A stretch of DNA of 64,000 nt. Source: Bradyrhizobium algeriense. Its GTDB lineage: Bacteria > Pseudomonadota > Alphaproteobacteria > Rhizobiales > Xanthobacteraceae. The number at the start of each line of letters is the position of its first letter. The first letter of the stretch is position 1. The notes beneath the pieces are model-generated. The model worked only from the letters and a program-made list of their open reading frames with translations. It made no database searches and had not been told where the DNA came from. Location of the stretch: the NCBI RefSeq assembly GCF_003062295.1, contig NZ_PYCN01000002.1:1-64000 (forward strand), written 5' to 3'. Made by a program: the position numbers and the translations under genes. Of the stretch, positions 41,029 to 49,381 are shown one piece after another.

Positions 41029-41065
41029 TTGCCCAAGAGCGAAGCGCGTTTGCTCAATAGCGAAA
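41029..41065. promoter_or_regulatory. Direct-repeat operator, 21-bp period, copy 1 (xoxF / AraC-family gene)
   Basis: TTGCCCAAGAGCGAAG (41029-41044) and TTGCTCAATAGCGAAA (41050-41065) are 16-bp direct repeats with 13 of 16 matches and a 5-bp gap. The same pair, nearly base for base, occurs upstream of pqqA at 62085-62121. The 21-bp period equals that of araI1-araI2 half-sites, and an AraC-family gene starts 280 bp away. This is a likely operator for that protein. Confidence 0.65.
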
Positions 41066-41113
41066 CTTAATCATTTTAATTTCGGACCGGCGCGCGACGT
41101 TCCGGCTCTGCCG

Positions 41114-41152
41114 TGATGCTGCGAAGCATCATTCCGTGGGCGTGTTCCCACG
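41114..41152. promoter_or_regulatory. Two adjacent hairpins in the xoxF-araC intergenic region
   Basis: TGATGCT-GCGA-AGCATCA (41114-41131) is followed by CGTGGG-CGTGTT-CCCACG (41135-41152). They lie about 190 bp before the AraC-family start. They could be leader RNA structures of that gene or protein sites; nothing further can be read. The whole 415-bp region 40931-41345 has no gene. Confidence 0.4.
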
Positions 41153-41345
41153 ACCTTCCCTGCGCGGCCCTCGGTCGAGGTTTCCCTTGACGCCGCTGAA
41201 ACTAAGTTGGAGGATTGTCAAAGGGATATTGGGAAGAATCTGCGCAACTTCCCGGACGACTGCCTAAATTGGGCCCAAATGTCACGACCATCTGACCGAC
41301 GCCTAGGCGGAGGTCGCGGCCTGTTCTCAAATCGGTGGCTGGGCA

Positions 41346-42314
41346 ATGTCTGATACAGTTCGTTCACTCAGCACTTCCGGGTTAACGCCGAAGAGGCAGA
41401 TCCAAACTTGGTCAGATGCGCTGACCGATCTCTGCGGCCAGTTTGATGTCGATCCACTTGAGGGTTCTTCGCTCGAGGCGCGGATAAATTACACAACCGT
41501 CTCGCAGCTAAAATTGTGTCAGATCGAGGCAAGCCAGCATCGCATCGCACACACGGTCTCAGGCACAAAACTGAGCGAACATCCCTACGTCAAGATACTG
41601 TTCCAGACCTACGGCATTTCTCATTTCGAACAGGCTGGCCGTCGCATCGACATCATGCCCGGCGACTGTCTCGCCTATGACGTCTCCTGCCCGCACACGA
41701 TCGTCAGCCCCTCATTGACCCGGCACGAGGTCGTGATCGTGCCAAAGGCACTGCTTCACGAGCGCGGCTTCCGCACGGCGAAGATGCTGCCGTGCAAGCT
41801 CTCCGCGCGTAACGGCACCGGCCGCATCGCCTATGACTTCGTGCACACCGCGTTCGACGAAGCGAACCGGCTGTCGCCCTACAACGCCATCGGCGTCGCT
41901 GATTCGCTCATCGATCTGCTGCTGTTGCCGCTGCGCGAGGCCGACACGATGTTCGATCGCGTCGGTCCCGAGGCGATGTACATTCGGGCGCAAGCCTTCA
42001 TCCGCGAGCATTTGCGCGACCCGGAGCTGTGCATCGACCAGATCTCCGCGGCATTGGGCTGCACCAAGCGCTATCTGCACATGCTGTTCAGCGACAAGGG
42101 CATGACCGTCAGCGATTATATCTGGCGGGCGCGGCTGCTGCACTGCCGCCAGGAGCTGGAGACGCAGCACGGCAAGACCATCACGGATGTCGCATTTTCG
42201 TGGGGCTTTTCCAGCTCGTCGCACTTCAGCCGCGTGTTCCGGAAGCACTTTGGCTTCGTACCCTCGGCGATCCACAAGGCGCATTGCGCCGAGCCGGCGC
42301 CGGACGCATCCTGA
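41346..42314 (+). CDS. AraC-family transcriptional regulator, divergent from xoxF
   Basis: A 322-residue regulator. The first 200 residues form an AraC-type cupin-like sensor region (FQTYGISHFEQAGRRIDIMPGDCLAYD), and the last 100 carry the two-helix AraC DNA-binding domain (LCIDQISAALGCTKRYLHMLF, then ITDVAFSWGFSSSSHFSRVFRKHFG). It diverges from xoxF over a 415-bp region containing the 21-bp direct repeats, so it probably controls xoxF and perhaps pqqA. The signal sensed is unknown; methanol, formaldehyde or lanthanide status are possibilities. Confidence 0.9.
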   Translation: MSDTVRSLSTSGLTPKRQIQTWSDALTDLCGQFDVDPLEGSSLEARINYTTVSQLKLCQIEASQHRIAHTVSGTKLSEHPYVKILFQTYGISHFEQAGRRIDIMPGDCLAYDVSCPHTIVSPSLTRHEVVIVPKALLHERGFRTAKMLPCKLSARNGTGRIAYDFVHTAFDEANRLSPYNAIGVADSLIDLLLLPLREADTMFDRVGPEAMYIRAQAFIREHLRDPELCIDQISAALGCTKRYLHMLFSDKGMTVSDYIWRARLLHCRQELETQHGKTITDVAFSWGFSSSSHFSRVFRKHFGFVPSAIHKAHCAEPAPDAS

Positions 42315-42413
42315 AAGCGGAACGTCACGGTTGCGGAAAGCCGATATTTTGCGGCGCCTCAGCGCTGCCTCCCCCTGCATCGGGCAACGGAAACTGCAAT
42401 CCGTTTCGCTGGC

Positions 42414-44858
42414 CTAGAAGGTTGCCTTCAGCCCTGCATAGAACGCCCGCGGCCGCGCCGGGCTGACAGAGCGCGGGTCCGAGAACTCCGCGCCGCCATT
42501 GGCGAAATTGGGCACGTTCTCGGTATCGAAGAACGTCCCGTAGGTCGCATAGCGATTGTCGAAGATATTGTCGACGCGGCCGTAGATCTGAAACGTCTTG
42601 TTGATCTGATATGAGGCGTGCAGGTTGAAGACCGAATACCCTGGCAGCCTCGCCGCCTGATTGGATTCATCACCGACAAAATACTGGCTGCCGACGAACA
42701 ACGCATCACCGCCGACCTTGAAGGCGTCAGTGACCGAGTAGTCGATGCCAAACTTGACCCGGTTACGTGGAATCGCGGGGATTCGGTTGCCCGGCAGGAT
42801 CTGGACAACGTCGTCAACTGCGAACGGACTGTTCGAGCCGACCTGCAGGGTATCGAGGAAGCGTGCATCGACGAGGGCATAGCTGGCGTATAGTTGCAGC
42901 GTCTTCGATGTCAGATTGACTTGGGCCTCGATACCCTGGCGCCGCGTTCTACCCACGTTCTGGAAATAGCCAAATCCCTGCAGCTCAGGGCTCGGGATTG
43001 CGAGGATGTCATCAGCATTGGTCGCGCGGAACGCGCCGACTTTCCACCCAAGCGTCCCGATATTCAGCTCCTTTGTGCCGCGCAAACCCGCCTCTACGGT
43101 GCGGGACACGACCTGCTTCAGCGGCGGGTCCGCGATCAGGAATGCCGCGACAATACAGGGGCGCGCAGGGTCGGCGCATGCGAGTTCCAGCGGGGTCGGT
43201 GCGCGATTGGCTTCGGAATAGCCGGCATAAGCCGTCAGTTCCGGCGTAATCTTGTAGGTGCCACCGATCATCGGATTGAAGCGGCTGAACGTGTGATTGC
43301 CGTTGAGCTCGGTGCCGATCAGATCCTGAAGGACGATGTTTGCATAGTTGAACCGGCCGCCGCCCGAAATCGAGAACGCTTCCGTAACGTCGAATGTGTC
43401 GAGCGCATAGAGCCCGGTGTACCTGTTGGTAGCGCGAAGCGAGACCGGACCAATCGAAATAGGAATGCCTGATGGGCCGAGAAATATGCCGCTGCCGCTG
43501 ACGACGTAATTTGAACCGATCGTGCCCAATTCCGCGCTGGCCCCGAAGCGGGTAACGCCGGAGTCGAAACTGGTGCCAACCATGAACTGGTTGTTGTGCC
43601 CGAACAACTGGTCGGTGTTGGTTGCCTGCAGGGTCGCCCCGGTCGTCGTCGAACGGGTGGTCGTCCGGTCGATCTGGCCCAGCACCGCACCATCGGGGAA
43701 CGGATTTGCAAGCTGGACTCCGTTGAGCCCGTTCGCCGGCGCTCCCGGCGTGGTGTTGTCCTCGTTGAAGCAAAGCAGCGCCGAATCGGCGTCACACGGT
43801 GCCGTCTCGGTCGGGTTTCCGTCCACCGTCTTCTGCCGGAATGCACGGACGCGCGCCGAGCCATCGATGGTCCAGGTCGGCGTCACCTCGATCTTTCCGG
43901 TCAGGTTGGCGTAGGCAACGCGGTTGTCCGTAGTCTGCGGTGTTGTATAGGTCGCGCCCCAGTATTTCTGCAGCAATTCGACCGGAACCGCTGCAGAGGC
44001 GCCGAAATTGTTCTTGGCGACACCCACGTTGAGGTGAAATTCACTGCTGTCGGTCCGGTAGCCGACATCGCCATAGAAGCGCCGGATAGCCGATTCCGAA
44101 AAATTGCGGTAGCCGTTGTCACGCACTCCCTCGAGCGCACCATAGACGGAAAAATTGTCGATCTGCTTGCCATACTGCGCCGAACTCTGGATGCGTCCGA
44201 ACGAGCCACCCATCGTGTTGATTTCGGCACCTTTATAGTTGAATCCATCCTTCATCTGGACGTTGACCGCGCCGCCCAGCGCATTGAGGCCAAACGCGGG
44301 GTTATTGGTCACGACGGTGACCGACCTGATCGCCGCGGTCGGAATCAAGTCCCAGTTAACGGTGTCGCCGAACGCCTCATTGATTCGCACGCCGTTCTGG
44401 TAAACTGCCAGTCCCTGAGGGGTACCGGCGACCGGCGATGCAACGAAACCGCGAAACTGGATGTCCGGCATGAACGGATTGCCGGTAGTATCACTGATGA
44501 TGATACCCGGTACCTGTTGTTGCAGTGCGTCCGCGATGTTCAGCGAGCCCGTGCGCGCGATCTGCCCGGCGCCAACGGCGTTGACCGCTGCCGGCACCTT
44601 GTCGACGTCCATTCCCGAGCCGACCGTCGGCGTCGGCGCGGTCGGATAGACATAGACCCTGCGCACATTTTGGGTGGCTCGAGGTGCAGTACTGCCGCGG
44701 GCTGGTCGGGTCGCTGGTCTGGCTGATGTCGTTGGGGCAGTTACCTCGATGGCCGGCAAGACTTCGCTATCGCGGGACGCCGTTTGGGCCTGAGCACAGT
44801 CATTCCCGGGGACGAGGCACATCGAGATTGTCCCGACCAACACTAAACGCGCACGCAT
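42414..44858 (-). CDS. TonB-dependent outer-membrane receptor, probable lanthanide(-chelate) receptor
   Basis: An 814-residue TonB receptor: signal peptide (MRARLVLVGTISMCLVPGNDCAQAQ), a Pro/Thr-rich linker, a plug domain at about residues 70-190 (VNAVGAGQIARTGSLNIADAL) and a 22-strand barrel ending in phenylalanine (FYAGLKATF). The ATG at 44858 removes ten residues without signal character. Its place between the xoxF operon and the Lut-type ABC genes mirrors LutH of Methylorubrum, which imports lanthanides. Iron-siderophore uptake cannot be ruled out from sequence. Confidence 0.88.
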   Translation of the reverse strand: MRARLVLVGTISMCLVPGNDCAQAQTASRDSEVLPAIEVTAPTTSARPATRPARGSTAPRATQNVRRVYVYPTAPTPTVGSGMDVDKVPAAVNAVGAGQIARTGSLNIADALQQQVPGIIISDTTGNPFMPDIQFRGFVASPVAGTPQGLAVYQNGVRINEAFGDTVNWDLIPTAAIRSVTVVTNNPAFGLNALGGAVNVQMKDGFNYKGAEINTMGGSFGRIQSSAQYGKQIDNFSVYGALEGVRDNGYRNFSESAIRRFYGDVGYRTDSSEFHLNVGVAKNNFGASAAVPVELLQKYWGATYTTPQTTDNRVAYANLTGKIEVTPTWTIDGSARVRAFRQKTVDGNPTETAPCDADSALLCFNEDNTTPGAPANGLNGVQLANPFPDGAVLGQIDRTTTRSTTTGATLQATNTDQLFGHNNQFMVGTSFDSGVTRFGASAELGTIGSNYVVSGSGIFLGPSGIPISIGPVSLRATNRYTGLYALDTFDVTEAFSISGGGRFNYANIVLQDLIGTELNGNHTFSRFNPMIGGTYKITPELTAYAGYSEANRAPTPLELACADPARPCIVAAFLIADPPLKQVVSRTVEAGLRGTKELNIGTLGWKVGAFRATNADDILAIPSPELQGFGYFQNVGRTRRQGIEAQVNLTSKTLQLYASYALVDARFLDTLQVGSNSPFAVDDVVQILPGNRIPAIPRNRVKFGIDYSVTDAFKVGGDALFVGSQYFVGDESNQAARLPGYSVFNLHASYQINKTFQIYGRVDNIFDNRYATYGTFFDTENVPNFANGGAEFSDPRSVSPARPRAFYAGLKATF

Positions 44859-45038
44859 GTACCCCACCCCCACTCTGTCCCCACCCACTACGTTCCAACC
44901 GCATTGTCCCGCCGGTCACGTTGCGGACGATACTAGTGAGAAGGCAACGACGCGCGCTAGCCGCAAAAGGTCGGGTTCCCGAAATGCATTCGTCCCGGAA
45001 GAGACCGGGAGAAATTCCCGAACGGCGCGTCGAATCCA

Positions 45039-46391
45039 TCAATGGTGCGACCCATGGGGAACGACCGCCTCGACCGTTACGCCTCCGTGGCCGGAGACGA
45101 CATTCAGCGTTCCGCCCAACGCCAGTATTCTTTCGCGCATGCCGATCAGGCCGAAGCCGTGCTTGTGATCCGGCGCCAGACCACGCCCGTTGTCGCTGAC
45201 GCGCACCAGGGCGCAGCCGCGATTTCCATGCATTCCCGTGGCCTGTTCGACCGTGACGCTGACGGAAGTCGCGTCGGCGTGGCGGAAGGCATTCGTGAGA
45301 GCTTCCTGAACGATGCGATAAACCGTCAAGTCGGTGACTTCTCCGGTCGCTTCAGGCGCGCATGCAATGTTGGCGTCGATGGTCACGTCGGGACGCGACT
45401 CACGCCACAAACGCAAGAGCACGCCGAGCGCCTCGCGCAATCCGAGCTCCGCCAGCCCGACGGGCCGCAGCTTTTCCAGTATCCTGCGATTGAATTGCTG
45501 GAGCGCATTGATCTGCTCCATGATGGCGGTGCCATGCTTGCGGAGTGCATCCGCAGCGACCGAGCGCCGGTCTTCCGAAAGCCGCATCAGGGCGCCGGCA
45601 TGGGCGCGCAGCGTGAAAAGATAGGGCCCGAATTCGTCATGCAGCTCGCGCGCAATCTCCTTGCGCTCCAGATCCTGCAGCGAGACCGTGCGTTCGGCGA
45701 GCCGGCGCTTGTCCTCGATCGCCTCGCCGAGGACGCCCGCAAGGTGGTTCAGCTTGGCACAGAGCGCCGCCAGTTCGGGCGCGCCGCCGGGCTCGACGCG
45801 TGAACCATATTGCCCGGCCTCGATATTCGCCATGGTCTGCGAAAGTGCCTGCAGCGGCGCCAGCGCGCGGCCGACCACCATCATGGTAACCAGAAAGAGC
45901 GCGATCGCGAGGGCGGAACTGACCGCAAGCTGGGTGATGATTCCGTCCCAGATCTCGGCCATTTCATCGTTCGGATGCGACGTGATCACGAGCGACTGCG
46001 GCTTTCCATGGATGGTGATCGGTACGCTCACGGCGGTCGTTTCCGGATGAACGAGCGCGATGAACCAGGCCGGCGGCGAGCGTTCGTCATCGCCGTTACC
46101 GGAGCGCTCGCCTGCGGAGGTATCACCCTGCCGCGTAATACTGACGTGCCGGAGCCGGCTGAGGTCGCGAACGATCTGGTTCAGCCGCGCATCCGGGTCC
46201 GGTGCCTCGTTGAGGCCGGGAACGATCGTCTCCACGAATTCGCGCGCCAGCCGTATCACGCTTTGATCCTCGGCCCGCACGCGGGGTGCCGCCTCCACCA
46301 CCAGCCGCGCGATATTGATGGCCAGACCGAGCGTCAGGCCCAACGCCAGCAGCAAATTGATCCGCCCACGCAACGATAATTTCTGCCACAT
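45039..46391 (-). CDS. Sensor histidine kinase (NarX/HPK7-type)
   Basis: A 450-residue membrane kinase: TM1 at about 11-33, a periplasmic domain of about 115 residues, TM2 at about 151-174, HAMP (175-230), then a HisKA_3 dimerisation domain with His251 in IARELHDEFGPY and an ATPase domain (VQEALTNAFRHADA, VSDNGRGLAPD, GFGLIGMRERI). The periplasmic part has an acidic flexible loop (GNGDDERSPP near residue 98). The ATG at 46391 is the first codon before the first membrane helix. It diverges from the response-regulator gene and resembles PedS2-type sensors of lanthanide-dependent alcohol oxidation by context. Confidence 0.9.
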   Translation of the reverse strand: MWQKLSLRGRINLLLALGLTLGLAINIARLVVEAAPRVRAEDQSVIRLAREFVETIVPGLNEAPDPDARLNQIVRDLSRLRHVSITRQGDTSAGERSGNGDDERSPPAWFIALVHPETTAVSVPITIHGKPQSLVITSHPNDEMAEIWDGIITQLAVSSALAIALFLVTMMVVGRALAPLQALSQTMANIEAGQYGSRVEPGGAPELAALCAKLNHLAGVLGEAIEDKRRLAERTVSLQDLERKEIARELHDEFGPYLFTLRAHAGALMRLSEDRRSVAADALRKHGTAIMEQINALQQFNRRILEKLRPVGLAELGLREALGVLLRLWRESRPDVTIDANIACAPEATGEVTDLTVYRIVQEALTNAFRHADATSVSVTVEQATGMHGNRGCALVRVSDNGRGLAPDHKHGFGLIGMRERILALGGTLNVVSGHGGVTVEAVVPHGSHH

Positions 46392-46516
46392 GAGGTTTGC
46401 CCCAATCGCGTCGCAATCAGTTCCTCCCTCGAGAGGACCGTTGACAGTCGAAAAACCGACGATCAGATTGAAGCGTACAGCAATCTCGCGGGTGTTGCAT
46501 ATTCGACCTCGCGCCA

Positions 46517-46536
46517 GCGTCAGTATGGCCTGACGC
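46517..46536. promoter_or_regulatory. Inverted repeat in the kinase/regulator divergent region
   Basis: GCGTCAG-TATGGC-CTGACGC, a perfect 7-bp inverted repeat, lies 40 bp before the response-regulator start. It may be an autoregulatory site or a leader hairpin. Confidence 0.35.
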
Positions 46537-46576
46537 GATGCAGCAACGGAACGGAAGCAGTTCGGGGATCGATGCA

Positions 46577-47197
46577 ATGCGTGTTCTGATCGTCGACGAC
46601 CATCCCATCGTTGCTTCGGGCTGCCGTACCGTATTTGCCGACGACCCAGAGGTCGTGCTGCTGGAGGCCGCCGACGCTGAAAGCGGCGAACGCGTGTTCG
46701 TCACTGAGCGCCCCGACATCTGCGTGATCGATATCAACCTGCCGACCGTGTCGGGGTTCGAACTGGCGCGGCGCATTCTTGCACGCGCCGCTTCCGCTCG
46801 GATCATCATGTTCAGCATGAACGACGATCCGGTCTTCGCCGCGCGCGCCATCGACATCGGCGCCAAGGGTTATGTCGCCAAGACCGGCGATCCGCAGGAT
46901 CTGGTCGAGGCCATTCGTGAAGTCGGCAAGGGCGGGGTCTATCTGCCCTCCGCGATCGCCCGGAGCATCGCATTCGCCGGTCCTGCATTCGCCCGCAGCC
47001 CGCTTTCCCGGCTCACCTCGCGGGAGATGGAGATCTTGCGCCTGCTCAGCGCCGGCAAGAGCCTTTCCGAGATCGCGTGGATGGTTCATTCCTCGTACAA
47101 GACGGTTGCCAATACGTCCTCGATCATGCGCCAGAAGCTCGGTGTGCGAACGTCCGCCGAACTGGTACGGCTGGCAATTGAAAGCGGCGTGGCGTAA
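46577..47197 (+). CDS. NarL/FixJ-type response regulator (AgmR/PedR2-like)
   Basis: A 206-residue regulator with a receiver domain (acidic pair D7-D8, phosphoacceptor Asp52 in VIDINLPTVSG, Lys in GYVAKTGDP) and a C-terminal LuxR-type helix-turn-helix (LTSREMEILRLLSAGKSLSE, SYKTVANTSSIMRQKLGVRT). The ATG at 46577 gives MRVLIVDDHP. It pairs with the divergent kinase and sits 33 bp before fghA, probably in one transcript. Its relatives (AgmR, ErbR, PedR2) activate PQQ alcohol dehydrogenase genes. Confidence 0.9.
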   Translation: MRVLIVDDHPIVASGCRTVFADDPEVVLLEAADAESGERVFVTERPDICVIDINLPTVSGFELARRILARAASARIIMFSMNDDPVFAARAIDIGAKGYVAKTGDPQDLVEAIREVGKGGVYLPSAIARSIAFAGPAFARSPLSRLTSREMEILRLLSAGKSLSEIAWMVHSSYKTVANTSSIMRQKLGVRTSAELVRLAIESGVA

Positions 47198-47230
47198 GAG
47201 CGTGCCGCGCGGCGCAGGAGTTTTGAGATC

Positions 47231-48076
47231 ATGACCATGCAGACGGTTTCGCTCAACATGTCATACGGCAGAACGCAGGGCGTCTATCGACACGCCAGCC
47301 GCGAAACCGGGACCGACATGACTTTCTCGGTCTATGTCCCGCCGCACACCGCCGGCGCCAGGCTGCCGGTGGTCTGGTATCTCTCCGGCCTGACCTGCAC
47401 CCACGCCAACGTCACGGAAAAGGGTGAATTCCGCAGCGCCTGCGCCGCGCTTGGACTGATCTTCGTTGCGCCCGACACCAGCCCGCGCGGTGAAGGCGTG
47501 CCCGGCGATCGCGCCAATGCCTACGACTTTGGGCTAGGCGCCGGCTTCTATGTCGATGCGACGCAGGAGCCGTTCGCGCGCAATTACCGCATGTGGAGCT
47601 ATGTCACGGAAGAGCTGCCGAAACTGGTCGCCGAGAACTTTCCAGTCGATCCCAATCGACAATCCATCCTCGGCCACTCCATGGGTGGTCACGGCGCACT
47701 GACGGCCGCGCTGCGCCATCCCGATCGCTATCGTGCGGCAAGCGCGTTTGCGCCGATCGTCGCGCCCTCGCAGGTGCCGTGGGGCATCAAGGCGCTCGGC
47801 GGCTATCTCGGCGACATCAGGCAGGCATGGCGCAAGCACGATACCGTTGCGTTGATCGAGGACGGCGCCAGAGTGTCCGATCTATTGGTCGACTACGGCG
47901 ATGCCGATCCGTTTCTGACCGAGCAGCTCCGCCCGGAGCTGCTGCAGGCCGCGTGCGAGAAAGCCAGAATCCCCCTCACCTTGCGCCGGCAGCCCGGCTA
48001 TGACCACAGTTACTACTTCATCTCCACGTTCATGTCCGATCATCTGCGCTGGCACGCGGAGCGCCTGAAGGGCTGA
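47231..48076 (+). CDS. fghA: S-formylglutathione hydrolase
   Basis: A 281-residue esterase-D family serine hydrolase that splits S-formylglutathione to formate and glutathione, completing the path begun by Gfa and FlhA. The nucleophile elbow is GHSMGGHGALTAAL, the oxyanion region WYLSGLTCTHANVTEKG, and the catalytic histidine is in PGYDHSYYFISTF. Start at 47231 or two codons later. It is placed with the regulator rather than with flhA-gfa. Confidence 0.96.
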   Translation: MTMQTVSLNMSYGRTQGVYRHASRETGTDMTFSVYVPPHTAGARLPVVWYLSGLTCTHANVTEKGEFRSACAALGLIFVAPDTSPRGEGVPGDRANAYDFGLGAGFYVDATQEPFARNYRMWSYVTEELPKLVAENFPVDPNRQSILGHSMGGHGALTAALRHPDRYRAASAFAPIVAPSQVPWGIKALGGYLGDIRQAWRKHDTVALIEDGARVSDLLVDYGDADPFLTEQLRPELLQAACEKARIPLTLRRQPGYDHSYYFISTFMSDHLRWHAERLKG

Positions 48077-48090
48077 AGCCGCCCCACAGA

Positions 48091-48118
48091 GAATTGTGGT
48101 TGCAAGCCAAAACAATTC
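48091..48118. promoter_or_regulatory. Inverted repeat before the lutA-like gene
   Basis: GAATTGT (48091-48097) and ACAATTC (48112-48118) are perfect 7-bp arms around 14 bases, the inner GGTTGCAAGCC being itself nearly symmetrical. It stands 65 bp before the start of the binding-protein gene and could be an operator. Confidence 0.4.
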
Positions 48119-48182
48119 GGTCATGGTTCAGGTCAACGGTCCGCCATACGGCGAATTCGAGAAGACCTGTCAGGGAGAAGCC

Positions 48183-49364
48183 ATGTTCCGATGGTTGGTC
48201 ATTGCGATCGGCTTGGGCGTCGCGGCCAACCCCGTGCTCGCGGCAGACCCGATCGAGATCGGCATCGGCTATCTCGGCCGCGCCGGGGTCAAAGCGAAAT
48301 TATCACTCGTCGAACTGCCGGCGGAAAACGACGGTTTTGCCGGCGCGCGCCTTTCAATCGAGGACAACAACACCACGGGCAAGTTCCTCAACCAGCATTT
48401 CACGCTGGAGGAAGTCCGGCTGAAAGATGGTGAGGATGTCGCGAAGGCCGCGGCGGCCCTCGCCGAGCGCACCGGCTTCATCATTGCCGACCTTTCGGCG
48501 GACGATTTGGTGAAGGCCGCCGACGCGCTCCGCGATCGCGGGACGCTGCTATTGAATGCCGGCGCGATCGACGACCGGTTGCGCGAGCAGGACTGTCGCG
48601 CCAACGTAATTCACGTCGCGCCGACGCGCTCGATGCTGGCGGATGCGCTCGCCCAGTATCTGGTATGGAAGCAATGGAAGCGCTGGCTGTTCGTCGTCGG
48701 CTCGCATGAGCAGGACAGGCTGTACGCCGACGCATTGCGCCGCGCAGCGACGCGCTTCGGCGCCAAGATCGTTCAGGAGCGAACCTTCGAAGATACCGGC
48801 GGCGCGCGTCGTACCGATAGCGGCGTCACCTTGATCCAGCGGCAGATGCCGGTATTTACCCAGCAAGCACCGGCCTATGACGTCCTCGTCGCTGCCGATG
48901 AAAGCGAGGTGTTCGCATCCTACCTGCCCTACCGCACCTGGGACCCGCGGCCGGTTGCCGGCTCAGCGGGGTTGGTTCCAACCAGTTGGCATGCCGCGCA
49001 GGATCAGTGGGGCGCGATCCAGATCCAGAACCGGTTTGCAAAATTAAACTCGCGACACATGACCGCACTGGACATGCAGGCTTGGACGGCCGCGCGTATG
49101 ATCGGCGAAGCGGCGTCGCGCACGAAGTCTGGCGACCCAAAGGCGGTATCGGCGTTCCTTAAAGGGCCCGACTTTTCTATTGCGGCGTTCAAGGGCCGGC
49201 GGCTGACGCTGCGGGACTGGAACCTGCAGCTTCGTCAGCCAATCCTGCTGGTCGATGGACGCATGGTGGTTTCGGTTTCGCCGCAGGAGGGATTTTTGCA
49301 CCAGGTGTCAGAGCTCGATACGCTTGGCGTCGATCGCCCCGAAACCAAATGCAGGCTGCAATGA
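48183..49364 (+). CDS. ABC substrate-binding protein of the PQQ-dehydrogenase/lanthanide system (LutA/PedA-like)
   Basis: A 393-residue exported protein with a signal peptide (MFRWLVIAIGLGVAANPVLA). It has a type 1 periplasmic-binding fold (IEIGIGYLGRAGVKAKLSLV, RDRGTLLLNAG, LDMQAWTAARMIGEA) and matches the binding proteins that accompany PQQ alcohol dehydrogenases. The ATG at 48183 follows GGGAG by 6 bases. It heads a run of five tightly packed genes (binding protein, beta-propeller, ATPase, permease, exported protein). In Methylorubrum and Pseudomonas the equivalent Lut/Ped systems serve lanthanide uptake. Confidence 0.85.
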   Translation: MFRWLVIAIGLGVAANPVLAADPIEIGIGYLGRAGVKAKLSLVELPAENDGFAGARLSIEDNNTTGKFLNQHFTLEEVRLKDGEDVAKAAAALAERTGFIIADLSADDLVKAADALRDRGTLLLNAGAIDDRLREQDCRANVIHVAPTRSMLADALAQYLVWKQWKRWLFVVGSHEQDRLYADALRRAATRFGAKIVQERTFEDTGGARRTDSGVTLIQRQMPVFTQQAPAYDVLVAADESEVFASYLPYRTWDPRPVAGSAGLVPTSWHAAQDQWGAIQIQNRFAKLNSRHMTALDMQAWTAARMIGEAASRTKSGDPKAVSAFLKGPDFSIAAFKGRRLTLRDWNLQLRQPILLVDGRMVVSVSPQEGFLHQVSELDTLGVDRPETKCRLQ

Positions 49365-49381
49365 AGGAGGATGGATTGCGT

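Noticed and set aside
42386..42405. AACGGA/TCCGTT hairpin between the AraC-family gene and the TonB receptor as a terminator
   Set aside because: Only 6 bp of stem with a long loop and short T-run; too weak to list as a terminator.
43596..44726. 376-residue open frame opposite the TonB receptor
   Set aside because: Antisense shadow without motifs or ribosome site.
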